Assembly (NCBI RefSeq): GCF_947487915.1
Contig: NZ_CANKYH010000007.1
Span: forward strand, 224,488 to 288,487
Reading direction: 5' to 3'
Origin: an uncultured Serinicoccus sp.
GTDB lineage: Bacteria; Actinomycetota; Actinomycetes; Actinomycetales; Dermatophilaceae
Length of the DNA: 64,000 nucleotides
Shown: positions 1 through 8,459 of the stretch, piece by piece
Layout: every line of letters starts with the position of its first letter
Numbering within the stretch: the first letter of the stretch is position 1
Translations under genes and position numbers: made by a program
The notes under the pieces: model-generated
The model's database searches: none
Seen by the model: the letters and a program-made list of their open reading frames with translations, nothing else
What the model was told of the DNA's origin: nothing

Positions 1-1355
1 CCGTCGCAGCTGTAGTAGCCACCGATGGAGCCGGCGTAGTCCATGAGCTCCTGGCCGTGCTGCTGCAGCCCGGCCCAGGCCCGGTCCTCCGGGATGTTGT
101 CGTAGCCGATCGTCCACTGCTCCTCGAAGGCTGCGGTCTCCTGCGTCTCGCTGGTGGCTCCGGTCAGGCCGATCTCCTGCAGCTCGGCGGCGATGACCTG
201 GACGGCCTCGCTCGCCCGGAGGATGAAGCCCTCTCGGGCGATGACCGTGATCGGCGCGGTCACGTCCACGCCGTCGGCCTGCGCCTCCGCGACGAGCTCG
301 GCCGCCCGGTCGGGGTCGTAGGGGTAGGGCTCGAGATCGGCGTACCCGACGGCACCGGGGCCGACGATCTGTCCGACCGTCTCTCCCCCACCGAGGATGT
401 CGTTCATGATCTGGTCCTTGTCGATCGCCAGGGCGATCGCCTCACGCACCCGCTGGTCCGCGAGCAGCGGGTTGGGCGTGTCCAGCCGCAGGACCACCGT
501 CTCCACGGTCGGTGTGGACTCGCAGACCGGCGCGGCCTCGCACTGCTCCGACGTGATCCGTGGCGCGAGGTCTGCCTCGTTGCTGGACAGCATCCCCGCC
601 CGCACCTCGGTCTCCGGACGGAAGACGTAGGTGGCCTGGGCGATGTCCTGCTCACCCATCGCCTCGTCGGACTCCGCGCCCCACCAGTCCTCGTTGGCGG
701 TCAGCACGATGTTCTGGCCGCGGTTCCAGGACTCGAAGGCGTAGGGACCCGTGCCGATCGGGTTGGTCTCGTAGCCGTCCGGATCGTCCACCTGCTCGGG
801 CGAGGGGATGGTCACGAAGTAGAGCCGGGTGGGCAGGATCGGGTCCGGGCTCTCGGTCTCCACGTTCAGGGTGAACTCGTCCACGGCGCTCGCCGTGACG
901 TCAGGCCCCAGGAACGTCCTCATGGGGAAGGCGTTCTCCGGGTCCAGGACGAAGTTCAGCGAGGTGGCGGCGGCCTCGGCGTCGAAAGGCGTCCCGTCGT
1001 GGAAGGTCACCCCTTCACGGAGCGTGAACTGCCAGTTGGTGTCGTCGATCTGCTCCCAGCTCGTCGCCAGCTCGGGGACGAGCTCGTTGGAGTCCGGGTC
1101 GCGGTTCAGGAGCGCCTCGGTCACGTTGCGGAGCACCGGGTGCCCGTCGTTGGAGTAGGCGTTCCAGCTGGCCAGCGTGCGTGGCTCCTCCGGCAGTGCG
1201 ATGGTCACCTCGGCGCCACCCGTGTCGTCCGCCGTCTCCTCGGTCTCGCCTCCGCTGCAGGCGCCGAGCACCAGGGCAGATGCGGCCACGCCCGCCACCA
1301 CGGCGGATCGTCCGGACGGCCGGTGCGCCCGCCGCCTCGTCGTCAGTGGTGTCAC
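1..1355 (-). CDS. ABC transporter substrate-binding lipoprotein, family 5 (Dpp/Opp type), 3' end cut by window edge
   Basis: Captures a solute outside the cell for a Dpp/Opp-type ABC importer. About 451 codons are visible and the C-terminus lies left of base 1. I read it from the minus strand: GTG start at 1355 behind a GGAGAAG ribosome site, a twin-Arg-like basic head, a hydrophobic stretch and a lipobox ending LGAC-SGG, so it should be a lipoprotein. The body shows family hallmarks: a segment near ALPEEPRTLASWN, then FTLREGVTFHDGTPF, then GTGPYAFESW. It is the last visible gene of the minus-strand operon, 26 bases after the enoyl-CoA hydratase gene. The operon encodes one DppC-type permease and two ATPases but no DppB, so the missing permease may lie just left of the window. 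The ligand is unknown; family 5 proteins bind peptides, nickel, sugars and other compounds. Confidence 0.88.
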   Translation of the reverse strand, partial: MTPLTTRRRAHRPSGRSAVVAGVAASALVLGACSGGETEETADDTGGAEVTIALPEEPRTLASWNAYSNDGHPVLRNVTEALLNRDPDSNELVPELATSWEQIDDTNWQFTLREGVTFHDGTPFDAEAAATSLNFVLDPENAFPMRTFLGPDVTASAVDEFTLNVETESPDPILPTRLYFVTIPSPEQVDDPDGYETNPIGTGPYAFESWNRGQNIVLTANEDWWGAESDEAMGEQDIAQATYVFRPETEVRAGMLSSNEADLAPRITSEQCEAAPVCESTPTVETVVLRLDTPNPLLADQRVREAIALAIDKDQIMNDILGGGETVGQIVGPGAVGYADLEPYPYDPDRAAELVAEAQADGVDVTAPITVIAREGFILRASEAVQVIAAELQEIGLTGATSETQETAAFEEQWTIGYDNIPEDRAWAGLQQHGQELMDYAGSIGGYYSCD

Positions 1356-1381
1356 TGTGCTTCTCCTCTCGGTCGCGGGCG

Positions 1382-2203
1382 TCATCGTTGACGTCCGTCC
1401 GGTGGTGCGGCTCTGCTGCCGTCCACGGGTTCTTGGTCCCCTCGGAACGGTCGCGTCGCAGCGGCGTAGCGAGGATCTCGGTGTGTGGCGTCGCCGGCCA
1501 GCGCCTGGAATGCGGCGACCAGTCCGCGCTCCGAAAGCGGCTCAGGCCGGAGGGCGACCATGGCGAGGCGGAGGGCCAACGAGTTCCGCGTGGCCAGCTC
1601 GGCGGCGAGCGAATGTGCGGCGCGGTCCAGCTCCTCGTCCGCCACGACCCGGGTGACGAGGCCGCGGGCGAGTGCTTCTGATGCGTCCACGGTGCGACCG
1701 GTGAGGATCCAGTCCGTCGCCACCCCCAGCCCCACCACCGGGGCGAGTCGCTGCAGCCCCCCGGATCCGGGCAGGCTGCCCAGGCTCACCTCCGGGAGGG
1801 CGAAGGTCGCGTCCTGCGCAGCGATCCGGATCGTGCACGCCAGGGCCAGCTCCAGCCCCCCACCGACGCACCAGCCGTGCAGCGCCGCGACCACGGGGAC
1901 CGCACACCCCGCCACCAGGTTCTTGGTCGCGAAGTCCAGTGCCACGTACTCCTGCTCGGCCCGTCCGCTGAGCTCCCCGATCTCTCGCAGGTCGGAGCCG
2001 GAGCAGAACGCCCGCCCAGCGCCGCGCACGACGATCGCCCCGATGTCCTCGTCCGCCTCCAGCTCTCGCACAGCGGCCGCGAAGACACGGTGCGCGGCCG
2101 AGTCGAGCGCGTTCAGCACCTCCGGCCTGTTGAGCGTGATGGTGCCGACGCGGTCCTCGTCCCTGCTGACCACCACGCTCTCCCGGGTCTGTCCGGTCGT
2201 CAT
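1382..2203 (-). CDS. enoyl-CoA hydratase/isomerase (crotonase family)
   Basis: Crotonase-fold enzyme of 273 residues, the normal family length, expected to hydrate or isomerise a 2-enoyl-CoA in the cytoplasm. The oxyanion-hole segment GAGRAFCSGSDL is near residue 60. Both catalytic Glu positions of true hydratases appear kept, in GGGLELAL and in PEVSLGSLPGSGG. The ATG at 2203 overlaps the stop of the upstream ATPase gene by four bases. Its neighbours are a family III CoA-transferase, hotdog dehydratases and dehydrogenases, so it most likely acts on the CoA ester of the compound imported by the adjacent ABC system. The exact acyl-CoA cannot be told from sequence. It ends in a short Pro/Arg-rich tail without known function. 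Confidence 0.88.
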   Translation of the reverse strand: MTTGQTRESVVVSRDEDRVGTITLNRPEVLNALDSAAHRVFAAAVRELEADEDIGAIVVRGAGRAFCSGSDLREIGELSGRAEQEYVALDFATKNLVAGCAVPVVAALHGWCVGGGLELALACTIRIAAQDATFALPEVSLGSLPGSGGLQRLAPVVGLGVATDWILTGRTVDASEALARGLVTRVVADEELDRAAHSLAAELATRNSLALRLAMVALRPEPLSERGLVAAFQALAGDATHRDPRYAAATRPFRGDQEPVDGSRAAPPDGRQR

Positions 2204-3039
2204 GGTCGTCCTGCCTCCGTCGTCTGCGCGGAGCGGCGGGCGGCCAGCTTGGCCCGCTCCGAGCGCGGGTCCGGCTCGGGAACGGCGGCCATCAGTGCTC
2301 GGGTGTACTCGTGCTGCGGGTCCTCGTAGATCTGTTCTCGCGTGCCGATCTCACGGATCTTGCCGTCCTGCATGACGGCGATCCGACCGCAGAGATGGCG
2401 CACCGTGGAGAGGTCGTGCGCGATGTAGACGAGGGTCAGGTCGAGCCGTTCCCTGAGGTCGGCGAACAGGTTGAGGATCTGGGCCTGGATGGAGACGTCG
2501 AGCGAGGCGACGGGTTCGTCGCAGACCAGCAGCTTGGGCTTGAGGGCCAGCGCCCGGGCGATGCCGATCCGCTGCCGCTCCCCGCCCGAGAAGGCCGCAG
2601 GCTTGCGGGTCAGGTGGTCCGGGCGCAGCCCCACCAGCTCGAGCAGATCGACCACCTCGTCCTTCACGGTGGTGGACGACTCGCGTGGCCGGTGGATACG
2701 GATCCCCTCGGCGATGATGTCGGCCACGGTCATCCGCGGGTTGAGCGAGGAGTACGGATCCTGGAAGACGAGCTGCGCTGTGGAGCGGAGGCGCCGGAGT
2801 GCGGGTCCGCCCAGGGCGAGCATGTCCTCGCCGTCCAGGCGCACCTCCCCGGCGGTCGGCTCGATCAGCCGCAGCACGCAGCGGGCCGTCGTCGACTTCC
2901 CGGACCCGGACTCCCCCACCAGCCCGAGGGCCTCACCCTGCATGACGTCGAAGGACACGTCGTCCACGGCGCGGACGAGTCCCGGGCCGTGGCCGAACTC
3001 CCGGACCAGACCTCGCACCTGTAGCAGCGGAGTCGTCAT
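2200..3039 (-). CDS. Dpp/Opp-type ABC transporter ATP-binding protein (DppF-like)
   Basis: Second ATPase subunit of the importer, 279 residues from an ATG at 3039. I chose this start because homology begins at MTTPLLQVRGLVREF and it overlaps the upstream gene's stop by four bases; the open frame extends further but without family sequence. Walker A is GESGSGKST, the signature is FSGGERQRIGIARA and Walker B is LLVCDEPVASLD. The C-terminal oligopeptide-transporter segment (EYTRALMAAVPEPD) is present. It pairs with the DppD-like ATPase immediately upstream. As it sits between catabolic enzyme genes, it probably powers uptake of the compound that those enzymes degrade. Confidence 0.9.
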   Translation of the reverse strand: MTTPLLQVRGLVREFGHGPGLVRAVDDVSFDVMQGEALGLVGESGSGKSTTARCVLRLIEPTAGEVRLDGEDMLALGGPALRRLRSTAQLVFQDPYSSLNPRMTVADIIAEGIRIHRPRESSTTVKDEVVDLLELVGLRPDHLTRKPAAFSGGERQRIGIARALALKPKLLVCDEPVASLDVSIQAQILNLFADLRERLDLTLVYIAHDLSTVRHLCGRIAVMQDGKIREIGTREQIYEDPQHEYTRALMAAVPEPDPRSERAKLAARRSAQTTEAGRP

Positions 3040-4070
3040 CGCAGCTCTCCGGGTCGCTCGGCCAACCAGGCCGCCCGCAGGCAGGCGCTCGCGTGCTCTC
3101 CGCCGGGAGGCCTCTCGAGGGGAGGCGGTGTGGTGCGGCACTCCGGTTGCACGTACTGGCACCGAGGGTGGAACGGGCACCCGGTAGGGAGCCGGGAGGG
3201 GGCCGGCGGGCCCCCGCCGATGGTGAGGAGACGTTCGGGGACGGGGCCGCTGATCCGGGGCAGGGACTCGAGCAGTCCCAGGGTGTAGGGGTGGATCGAG
3301 CGGTAGTAGAGCTCGTCGGTGCTGCACTCCTCCATGACCCGGCCCGCGTACATGACGATGACCCGTTCGGCGAGACCCGCGAGGATGCCCAGGTCGTGGG
3401 TGATGAAGACCACGGCGACGCCCTGCTCGTCGGTGAGTCGGTAGAGCAGGTCGATGATCTTGGCCTGGACACGGACGTCCAGGGCCGTCGTGGGCTCGTC
3501 CGCGATCACCAGTCGGGGCTGGCCGATGAGCGCCATCGCGATCATCACCCGTTGCCGCATCCCTCCGGAGAACTGGTGGGGATAGTTCCGGGCACGTCTG
3601 GCCGGATCAGGTATGCCCACCTCGCCCAGCATCTCGACCGCGCGGCGATGAGCCTCCTTCTTCGGGACCCGTCGCAGCAGCAGCGGCTGGGCCACCTGGT
3701 GACCGACGGTCCGCGTGGGGTCCAGGGCGGAGAGCGGATCCTGGAAGACGTAGCTGATGTCCCATCCACGCAGTGCGCGCAGCCGGTCCTGAGGCGCCGT
3801 GAGCAGGTCCTCACCCTCGAAGACGATGCTGCCGGTGGTGTGGTCGCGGGGCGTCAGCCCGAGGAGCGCCTGCGCGGTGACCGACTTCCCCGAGCCCGAT
3901 TCGCCGACGATGCCCAGCCGCTCCCGCGGCCGGACGTCGAAGGACATGCCGTTCACGGCGCGGATGGGCCCGTCCGCCGAGGGAAAGGTGACGGTGAGGT
4001 CACGCACCGACAGCATGGCCTGGCCCACCTCGACCGGCGCGCTGGTGTCTGATCTGGCCTGCGTGCTCAT
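3036..4070 (-). CDS. Dpp/Opp-type ABC transporter ATP-binding protein (DppD-like)
   Basis: First ATPase subunit of the importer, 344 residues. The ATG at 4070 (MSTQARSDTS) overlaps the stop of the CoA-transferase gene by four bases. Walker A is [12 protein letters not shown], the signature is FSGGMRQRVMIAMAL, Walker B is [13 protein letters not shown] and the switch His is in FITHDLGI. The C-terminal oligopeptide-transporter extension carries the four-Cys type segment around TGCPFHPRCQYVQPECR, which in DppD/OppD homologues forms an iron-sulfur site. It forms a heterodimer with the product of the next gene. It belongs to the same operon as the binding protein at the left edge and the DppC-type permease at 6767-7672. 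Confidence 0.9.
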   Translation of the reverse strand: MSTQARSDTSAPVEVGQAMLSVRDLTVTFPSADGPIRAVNGMSFDVRPRERLGIVGESGSGKSVTAQALLGLTPRDHTTGSIVFEGEDLLTAPQDRLRALRGWDISYVFQDPLSALDPTRTVGHQVAQPLLLRRVPKKEAHRRAVEMLGEVGIPDPARRARNYPHQFSGGMRQRVMIAMALIGQPRLVIADEPTTALDVRVQAKIIDLLYRLTDEQGVAVVFITHDLGILAGLAERVIVMYAGRVMEECSTDELYYRSIHPYTLGLLESLPRISGPVPERLLTIGGGPPAPSRLPTGCPFHPRCQYVQPECRTTPPPLERPPGGEHASACLRAAWLAERPGELR

Positions 4071-5263
4071 CGAGTGCTCCCCTCCGTGCTGCGGACCGCC
4101 AGCCCGGACAGCACCTCCTGCGTGTGCTCCCCGTGCGCCGGCGGGCTGGTGGGGGGTGGCAGCGGGGTGCGGGAGAACCGCGCCGGCGGTGCCACCAGGT
4201 GCACGGGGCCGTGCCGGCCCTCGACCGTGACGATGCGACCGGTGGCCGTCACCTGGGGGTCCCTCGCCGCCTGCTCGAGGGTCAGCACGGGCGCCGCGTA
4301 GATGTCCCGGGCGACCATCAGCTGCATCCAGTCCGCGGTGCACCGGGTCCGCAGGCGGCTCTCCAGCAGGTGCTCCATCTCCTCCCTGTGCTGGTCCCGC
4401 ACGGCGAAGTCGGCGAAGCGTGCGTCCTGGGTGAGGTCCGGCAGGCCGAGGATCTCGCAGATCTGCGGGATCTGCCGCCCGCTGGACAGAGCGATGTAGC
4501 CGTCGGCCGTCGCGTAGAAGCCGTAGGGAGGGGGGATGTAGCCGTGCCCGTGCATGGCGGTGCGCCGCTCCGGCTCGGGAGCGTCGCTGTTGAGCAGGTG
4601 GACGACGTGCTCGGACAGCGCGGCCAGCGCGCTGCCCAAAAGGTCGACGTGCACCCGCTGCCCCTCACCGGTCCGTTGCCGGTGCACCAGGGCGGCGAGC
4701 GCGGCCGCAGCCCCGTTGAGCCCTCCGAGCACGTCCGTGATCGAGAGTCCGACCGGCAGAGGTCGCCCGTCCGGCGCGCTGTTGGCCTGGCCAAGACCAC
4801 TGAGGGCCTGGGCCAGGACGTCCTGCCCAGGACGGCTGCTGTAGGGACCGTCGGGTCCGTAGCCCGAGGCGGACACGTAGACGAGCCCGGGGTTGTCGGC
4901 CGCCAGTTCGTCGTACCCCAGCCCCAGCCGGTCCAGCACACCGGGACGGAAGTTCTCGTAGAGCACGTCTGCTGACCTGGCCAGCTGTCGGGCGGCCCGC
5001 ACCCCCTCGGCCGACTTGAGGTCCAGCACCACGGAGCGCTTGTTCCGGTTGTTGGCCAGGAAGGTCGCGCGGTAGAGCGAGGTGGGGGCCGGCTCGCCGG
5101 GCGCCTGGTAGCGCTCGTCAGCGCGGCCGTCCGGCGTGAGCGCGCTCGGCCGCTCGACCTTGATCACCTCCGCCCCGAAGTCACCGAGCATCTGGGTCGC
5201 GTACGGCCCTTGCACGCGCTCGGTGAAGTCCAGCACGGTCACCCCGTCCAGCGGGCCGGTCAC
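4067..5263 (-). CDS. family III CoA-transferase (CaiB/BaiF/Frc type)
   Basis: Transfers CoA between carboxylic acids in the cytoplasm, the usual activation step before beta-oxidation-like chemistry. It is 398 residues long, typical for the family. The N-terminus LDGVTVLDFTERVQGPYATQMLGDFGAEVIKVE and the NKRSVVLDLK segment are characteristic. The catalytic Asp is expected in SRPGQDVLAQALSGL near residue 145. Start and stop both overlap neighbours by four bases, showing translational coupling with the aldehyde dehydrogenase gene before it and the ATPase gene after it. The imported acid, or its oxidation product from the dehydrogenases, is the likely substrate; the CoA donor is unknown. Confidence 0.9.
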   Translation of the reverse strand: MTGPLDGVTVLDFTERVQGPYATQMLGDFGAEVIKVERPSALTPDGRADERYQAPGEPAPTSLYRATFLANNRNKRSVVLDLKSAEGVRAARQLARSADVLYENFRPGVLDRLGLGYDELAADNPGLVYVSASGYGPDGPYSSRPGQDVLAQALSGLGQANSAPDGRPLPVGLSITDVLGGLNGAAAALAALVHRQRTGEGQRVHVDLLGSALAALSEHVVHLLNSDAPEPERRTAMHGHGYIPPPYGFYATADGYIALSSGRQIPQICEILGLPDLTQDARFADFAVRDQHREEMEHLLESRLRTRCTADWMQLMVARDIYAAPVLTLEQAARDPQVTATGRIVTVEGRHGPVHLVAPPARFSRTPLPPPTSPPAHGEHTQEVLSGLAVRSTEGSTR

Positions 5264-6765
5264 GGGACCACCGCCGTGGGAGGTGCCTGGAACGACACGA
5301 AGCGGACCTCGGTCATCTCGACGACGGCGCTGGCCGGCCCCTCGCGCGTGTTGCCCGAGTCCCCGACGCCGCCGTAGGGCTGTTGGTCCAGCCGGGTCGT
5401 GGGGATGTCGTTGACGAGCACGCCGCCGAAGTCCAGCTCGCGTACCGCCCGCAGGGCCAGGCCGAGGTCGCTGGTGAAGATCCCGGCCTGGAGCCCGTAC
5501 GGCGTCTCGTTGGCGATCGCGAAGGCCTCCTCCGGCTCGTCGAACGGCACCACGGTCAGCACCGGCCCGAACGCCTCGGCGTCCCGCAGCTGGGACCCTG
5601 TCGGTGCCTGGTCGACCACCGTCGGCCGGAGGCAGGCGCCGTCACGGACACCGCCCGCGACGAGAGAAGCACCCATCCCGGCTGCCTCGTCGATCCACTC
5701 CTGCACCCGCTGGGTGGCGGCCGGGAGGATCAGCGGACCGATGTCGGTGCCGTCGTCGAACGGGTCCCCGACCACCAGCGCATCGGCCCGGCGCCCGAGC
5801 TCGTCGACCAGGTCCTGGTGCCTGCTGCGGTGGACCAGGACCCGCTGCACCGAGATGCAGCTCTGCCCGCTCGTGCCGTAGGCGGCACGCACGATCCGGA
5901 TGGCCGCCTCGGCGACGTCGGCGTCCGCAGCCACGATGACCGGCGCGTTCGACCCGAGCTCGAGAGCGACGCGCTTGCGATGGGCGGTCTGCGCGATGCC
6001 CCAGCCCACCGTGGTGCTCCCGGTGAAGGTGACCAGCCGCGGGATGGGGTGCTCCACGAGCGCGGGGCCGGCGGAGACCCCGTCGTCGGTGACCACGGTG
6101 ACCCAGTCCTCGGGCAACCCCGCCTCGAGCAGGAGCTCGTGCAGAGCCAACGCGGTCAACGGGGTCTGGTGCGCCGGCTTGAGCACGACGGCGCAGCCGG
6201 CGGCGATCGCCGGCGCCACCTTGTGCAGGACCGTGTTCAGCGGGAAGTTGAACGGGGTGATGGCGGCCACCACACCGATCGGCAGACGCAGCGCCATCGC
6301 CATCTTCCCCTCGCCGGTCGGCGTCGCCTCCGCGGCCACGAGGTCTCCGGTCAGGGTGCGCGCCTGGGCGGCCGCGAAGCGCACCGTCTCGGTGGCCCGA
6401 GACACCTCCGTGCGCGCGTCTCGGATCGCCTTGCCGTTCTCCAGCGTGATGATGGCGGCCAGCCGCTCGGTGTGGTCGGCCAGGAGGAGCGCCAGTCGGT
6501 CGAGCACCAGCGCCCTCTCCCACTGCGGCATCCCCCGCTCCTGGGCGCCGTGCGCCCTACGGCACGCGGCATCCACCTCTGCCGGTCCGCACCGGGCGAC
6601 CGACGCGACGACCTCCTGGGTGTAGGGGTCCACCACGTCCACCTGGTCGGCGTCGGGGAACTGCTGCAGGTTGCCGGGAAGTCCGGCCCGGGTGGCGGCA
6701 CGGCGGTCCTGGGCCGAGCTGGCCTCGCCGAACGCCGTCTCGAAAGATGTGGTCTGGGTCGACAT
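5260..6765 (-). CDS. NAD(P)-dependent aldehyde dehydrogenase
   Basis: Oxidises an aldehyde to an acid in the cytoplasm. The protein has 501 residues. I placed the start at ATG 6765 because it has a GAAGGGA site at the right distance; an in-frame ATG at 6780 would overlap the upstream permease gene by 14 bases. The NAD-binding TPFNFPLN segment, the general-base Glu in LELGSNAP and the nucleophile Cys in GTSGQSCISVQR are all visible. The C-terminal half has the usual EEAFAIANETPYGLQAG. It is coupled to the CoA-transferase gene by a four-base overlap. In this operon it would convert an intermediate aldehyde to the acid that is then loaded on CoA, which is an inference from order only. Confidence 0.92.
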   Translation of the reverse strand: MSTQTTSFETAFGEASSAQDRRAATRAGLPGNLQQFPDADQVDVVDPYTQEVVASVARCGPAEVDAACRRAHGAQERGMPQWERALVLDRLALLLADHTERLAAIITLENGKAIRDARTEVSRATETVRFAAAQARTLTGDLVAAEATPTGEGKMAMALRLPIGVVAAITPFNFPLNTVLHKVAPAIAAGCAVVLKPAHQTPLTALALHELLLEAGLPEDWVTVVTDDGVSAGPALVEHPIPRLVTFTGSTTVGWGIAQTAHRKRVALELGSNAPVIVAADADVAEAAIRIVRAAYGTSGQSCISVQRVLVHRSRHQDLVDELGRRADALVVGDPFDDGTDIGPLILPAATQRVQEWIDEAAGMGASLVAGGVRDGACLRPTVVDQAPTGSQLRDAEAFGPVLTVVPFDEPEEAFAIANETPYGLQAGIFTSDLGLALRAVRELDFGGVLVNDIPTTRLDQQPYGGVGDSGNTREGPASAVVEMTEVRFVSFQAPPTAVVP

Positions 6766-6766
6766 G

Positions 6767-7672
6767 TCAGATCCCTTCACCGATGGTGACCTTGCTGAAC
6801 TGGGCCTGGCTCGACCGGGAGCGGAGCCAGGTGGCGATGATGTTGACGCTGAGGGTGGTGAGCAGGATGGCGAGGCCGGGGACGGCGACGAGCCACCACG
6901 CGCTGGTGAGGTACTCCCGCCCCTCCGCCAGCATCAGTCCCCAGGACGACTCCGGGGGCTGGATCCCCAGGCCGAGGAAGCTCAGGCTGGCCTCGGTGAG
7001 CATCATCACCGCCAGCTCGAGGGTGGCGAGCACGAGGATGGGCCCGAGGATGTTGGGCAGCAGGTGGCGCACGATGATGCGTCGGCCGGGCGCACCGAGG
7101 GAACGTGCGGCCTCGACGAAGAGCTCCTCCCGCAGGGCGAGCACCAGCCCCCGACTGACCCTGGCGTAGACCATCCAGCGGGTCACCGCCAGGACCAGCA
7201 CGACATTGACGAAGCTGGGCCCGAGGACGTACAGCACGAGCAGGGCGATGAGCAGCGAGGGCACACTCATCTGGAGGTCGACCAGGCGCCCCACGACGTC
7301 GTCGAACCAGTTGCGGTAGTACCCGGCGATCATGCCCACGGTGGTCCCGAACAGCCCGGACACCACCACGCTGGCCGCGGCCACGGTGAGCGAGATCTGC
7401 CCCCCGAGCATGACCCGGGACAGCTCGTCACGGCCCAAGGGGTCCGTGCCCAGCAGGTGGATCCCTCCGTCCGGGTTGGGCGTCAAGGGCGGCCGGTTGC
7501 GCATCGCGACGTCCTGGGCATACGGGTCGAAGGGTGCGATCCACGTGACCAGCAGGGCACTGCCCACCGCCACGACCAGGACCAGCGCGCTGAGCGACAC
7601 CAGCTTGTGATGCCACACGAAGCGCGCCAGGCGCCGCCCGGGGGCTCGTCCGGAGGAGTGTGATGTGGTCAT
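6767..7672 (-). CDS. Dpp/Opp-type ABC transporter permease (DppC-like)
   Basis: Inner-membrane permease of 301 residues from ATG 7672 (MTTSHSSGRAPG); the open frame reads further upstream but with no family sequence. It has a first membrane helix near residues 25-45, the periplasmic HLLGTDPLGRDELSRVM segment typical of DppC proteins, four further helices and the EAARSLGAPGRRIIVRHLLPN coupling loop that contacts the ATPase. It ends in GEGI. The SDR gene upstream ends four bases before this start. This is the only permease of the importer inside the window; DppC normally pairs with DppB, which may follow the binding-protein gene outside the window. Confidence 0.9.
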   Translation of the reverse strand: MTTSHSSGRAPGRRLARFVWHHKLVSLSALVLVVAVGSALLVTWIAPFDPYAQDVAMRNRPPLTPNPDGGIHLLGTDPLGRDELSRVMLGGQISLTVAAASVVVSGLFGTTVGMIAGYYRNWFDDVVGRLVDLQMSVPSLLIALLVLYVLGPSFVNVVLVLAVTRWMVYARVSRGLVLALREELFVEAARSLGAPGRRIIVRHLLPNILGPILVLATLELAVMMLTEASLSFLGLGIQPPESSWGLMLAEGREYLTSAWWLVAVPGLAILLTTLSVNIIATWLRSRSSQAQFSKVTIGEGI

Positions 7673-7676
7673 GACG

Positions 7677-8459
7677 TCACCCGAGCATCGAGACGCCGCC
7701 GTCGACGTAGATCGCGGCACCGGTGATGAAGGACGCATCCTGGGACAGGAGGAACTCGGCCGTGGCCGCCTGCTCCTCCGGTTCCGACAGCCTGCCGAGC
7801 GGGATACCGGGTCGGAACGCCTCGAGCGACCCCCGCAGCTTGGCCTCCAGCACCTGGGGACCATCGGTGCGGACCGCCTCCTCGATCATGGGCGTCTTCG
7901 TCACGCCGGGGCACAAGGCGTTCGCCCGTACGCCGTGCGCCGCGAGCTCCAGGGCGACCTGCCTGGTCAGGTGCAGTACCGCGGCCTTGCTGACGCAGTA
8001 GGCGGACTGGTTCATCCGAGCGGCGTTGGCGGTGACCGAGGCCACGGTGACGATCGCCCCACGCGTGCGGAGCAGCTGGGGGCGGCAGGCCCGGATGGCG
8101 ATCAAGGTGCCCATCACGTTGACCCGGTGCACCCGGTCCCACGTGTCCAGGCCGAGCTCGTGGAAGGGGGCCGCGGGCTGCCTGATCCCTGCGGCCGTCA
8201 CCAGGCCGTAGAGGGGGCCGAACGCCTCCTCCGCCTGGTCGACGGCGGCCCGCATCTGCTCCTCGTCGCAGGTGTCGGCGCTGACCCCGATCGCCTCATG
8301 ACCGGCGTCGGTGAGCTCTCGAGCGACTCGCTGCACCGCATCCTGGTCGAGGTCGCAGACCACCACGCGGGCGCCGGAGGACGCGAGACGCCGCGCCATC
8401 GCCGCGCCCATACCGCCGCTGCCACCGGTGATGAGGACGGGTTCGGAGGAAAACGTCAT
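7677..8459 (-). CDS. short-chain dehydrogenase/reductase (SDR)
   Basis: Classical SDR of 260 residues, an NAD(P)-dependent oxidoreductase of alcohols or ketones. The nucleotide-binding motif TGGSGGMG is at residues 11-18, an acidic residue follows the second strand (VVVCDLDQD) suggesting NAD preference, and the active site is the YCVSKAA Tyr/Lys pair with an upstream Ser in the VASVTANA strand. The ATG at 8459 overlaps the stop of the tartrate-dehydrogenase-like gene by four bases. The closest functional guess is oxidation of a hydroxy intermediate in the same pathway. Substrate is not deducible. Confidence 0.9.
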   Translation of the reverse strand: MTFSSEPVLITGGSGGMGAAMARRLASSGARVVVCDLDQDAVQRVARELTDAGHEAIGVSADTCDEEQMRAAVDQAEEAFGPLYGLVTAAGIRQPAAPFHELGLDTWDRVHRVNVMGTLIAIRACRPQLLRTRGAIVTVASVTANAARMNQSAYCVSKAAVLHLTRQVALELAAHGVRANALCPGVTKTPMIEEAVRTDGPQVLEAKLRGSLEAFRPGIPLGRLSEPEEQAATAEFLLSQDASFITGAAIYVDGGVSMLG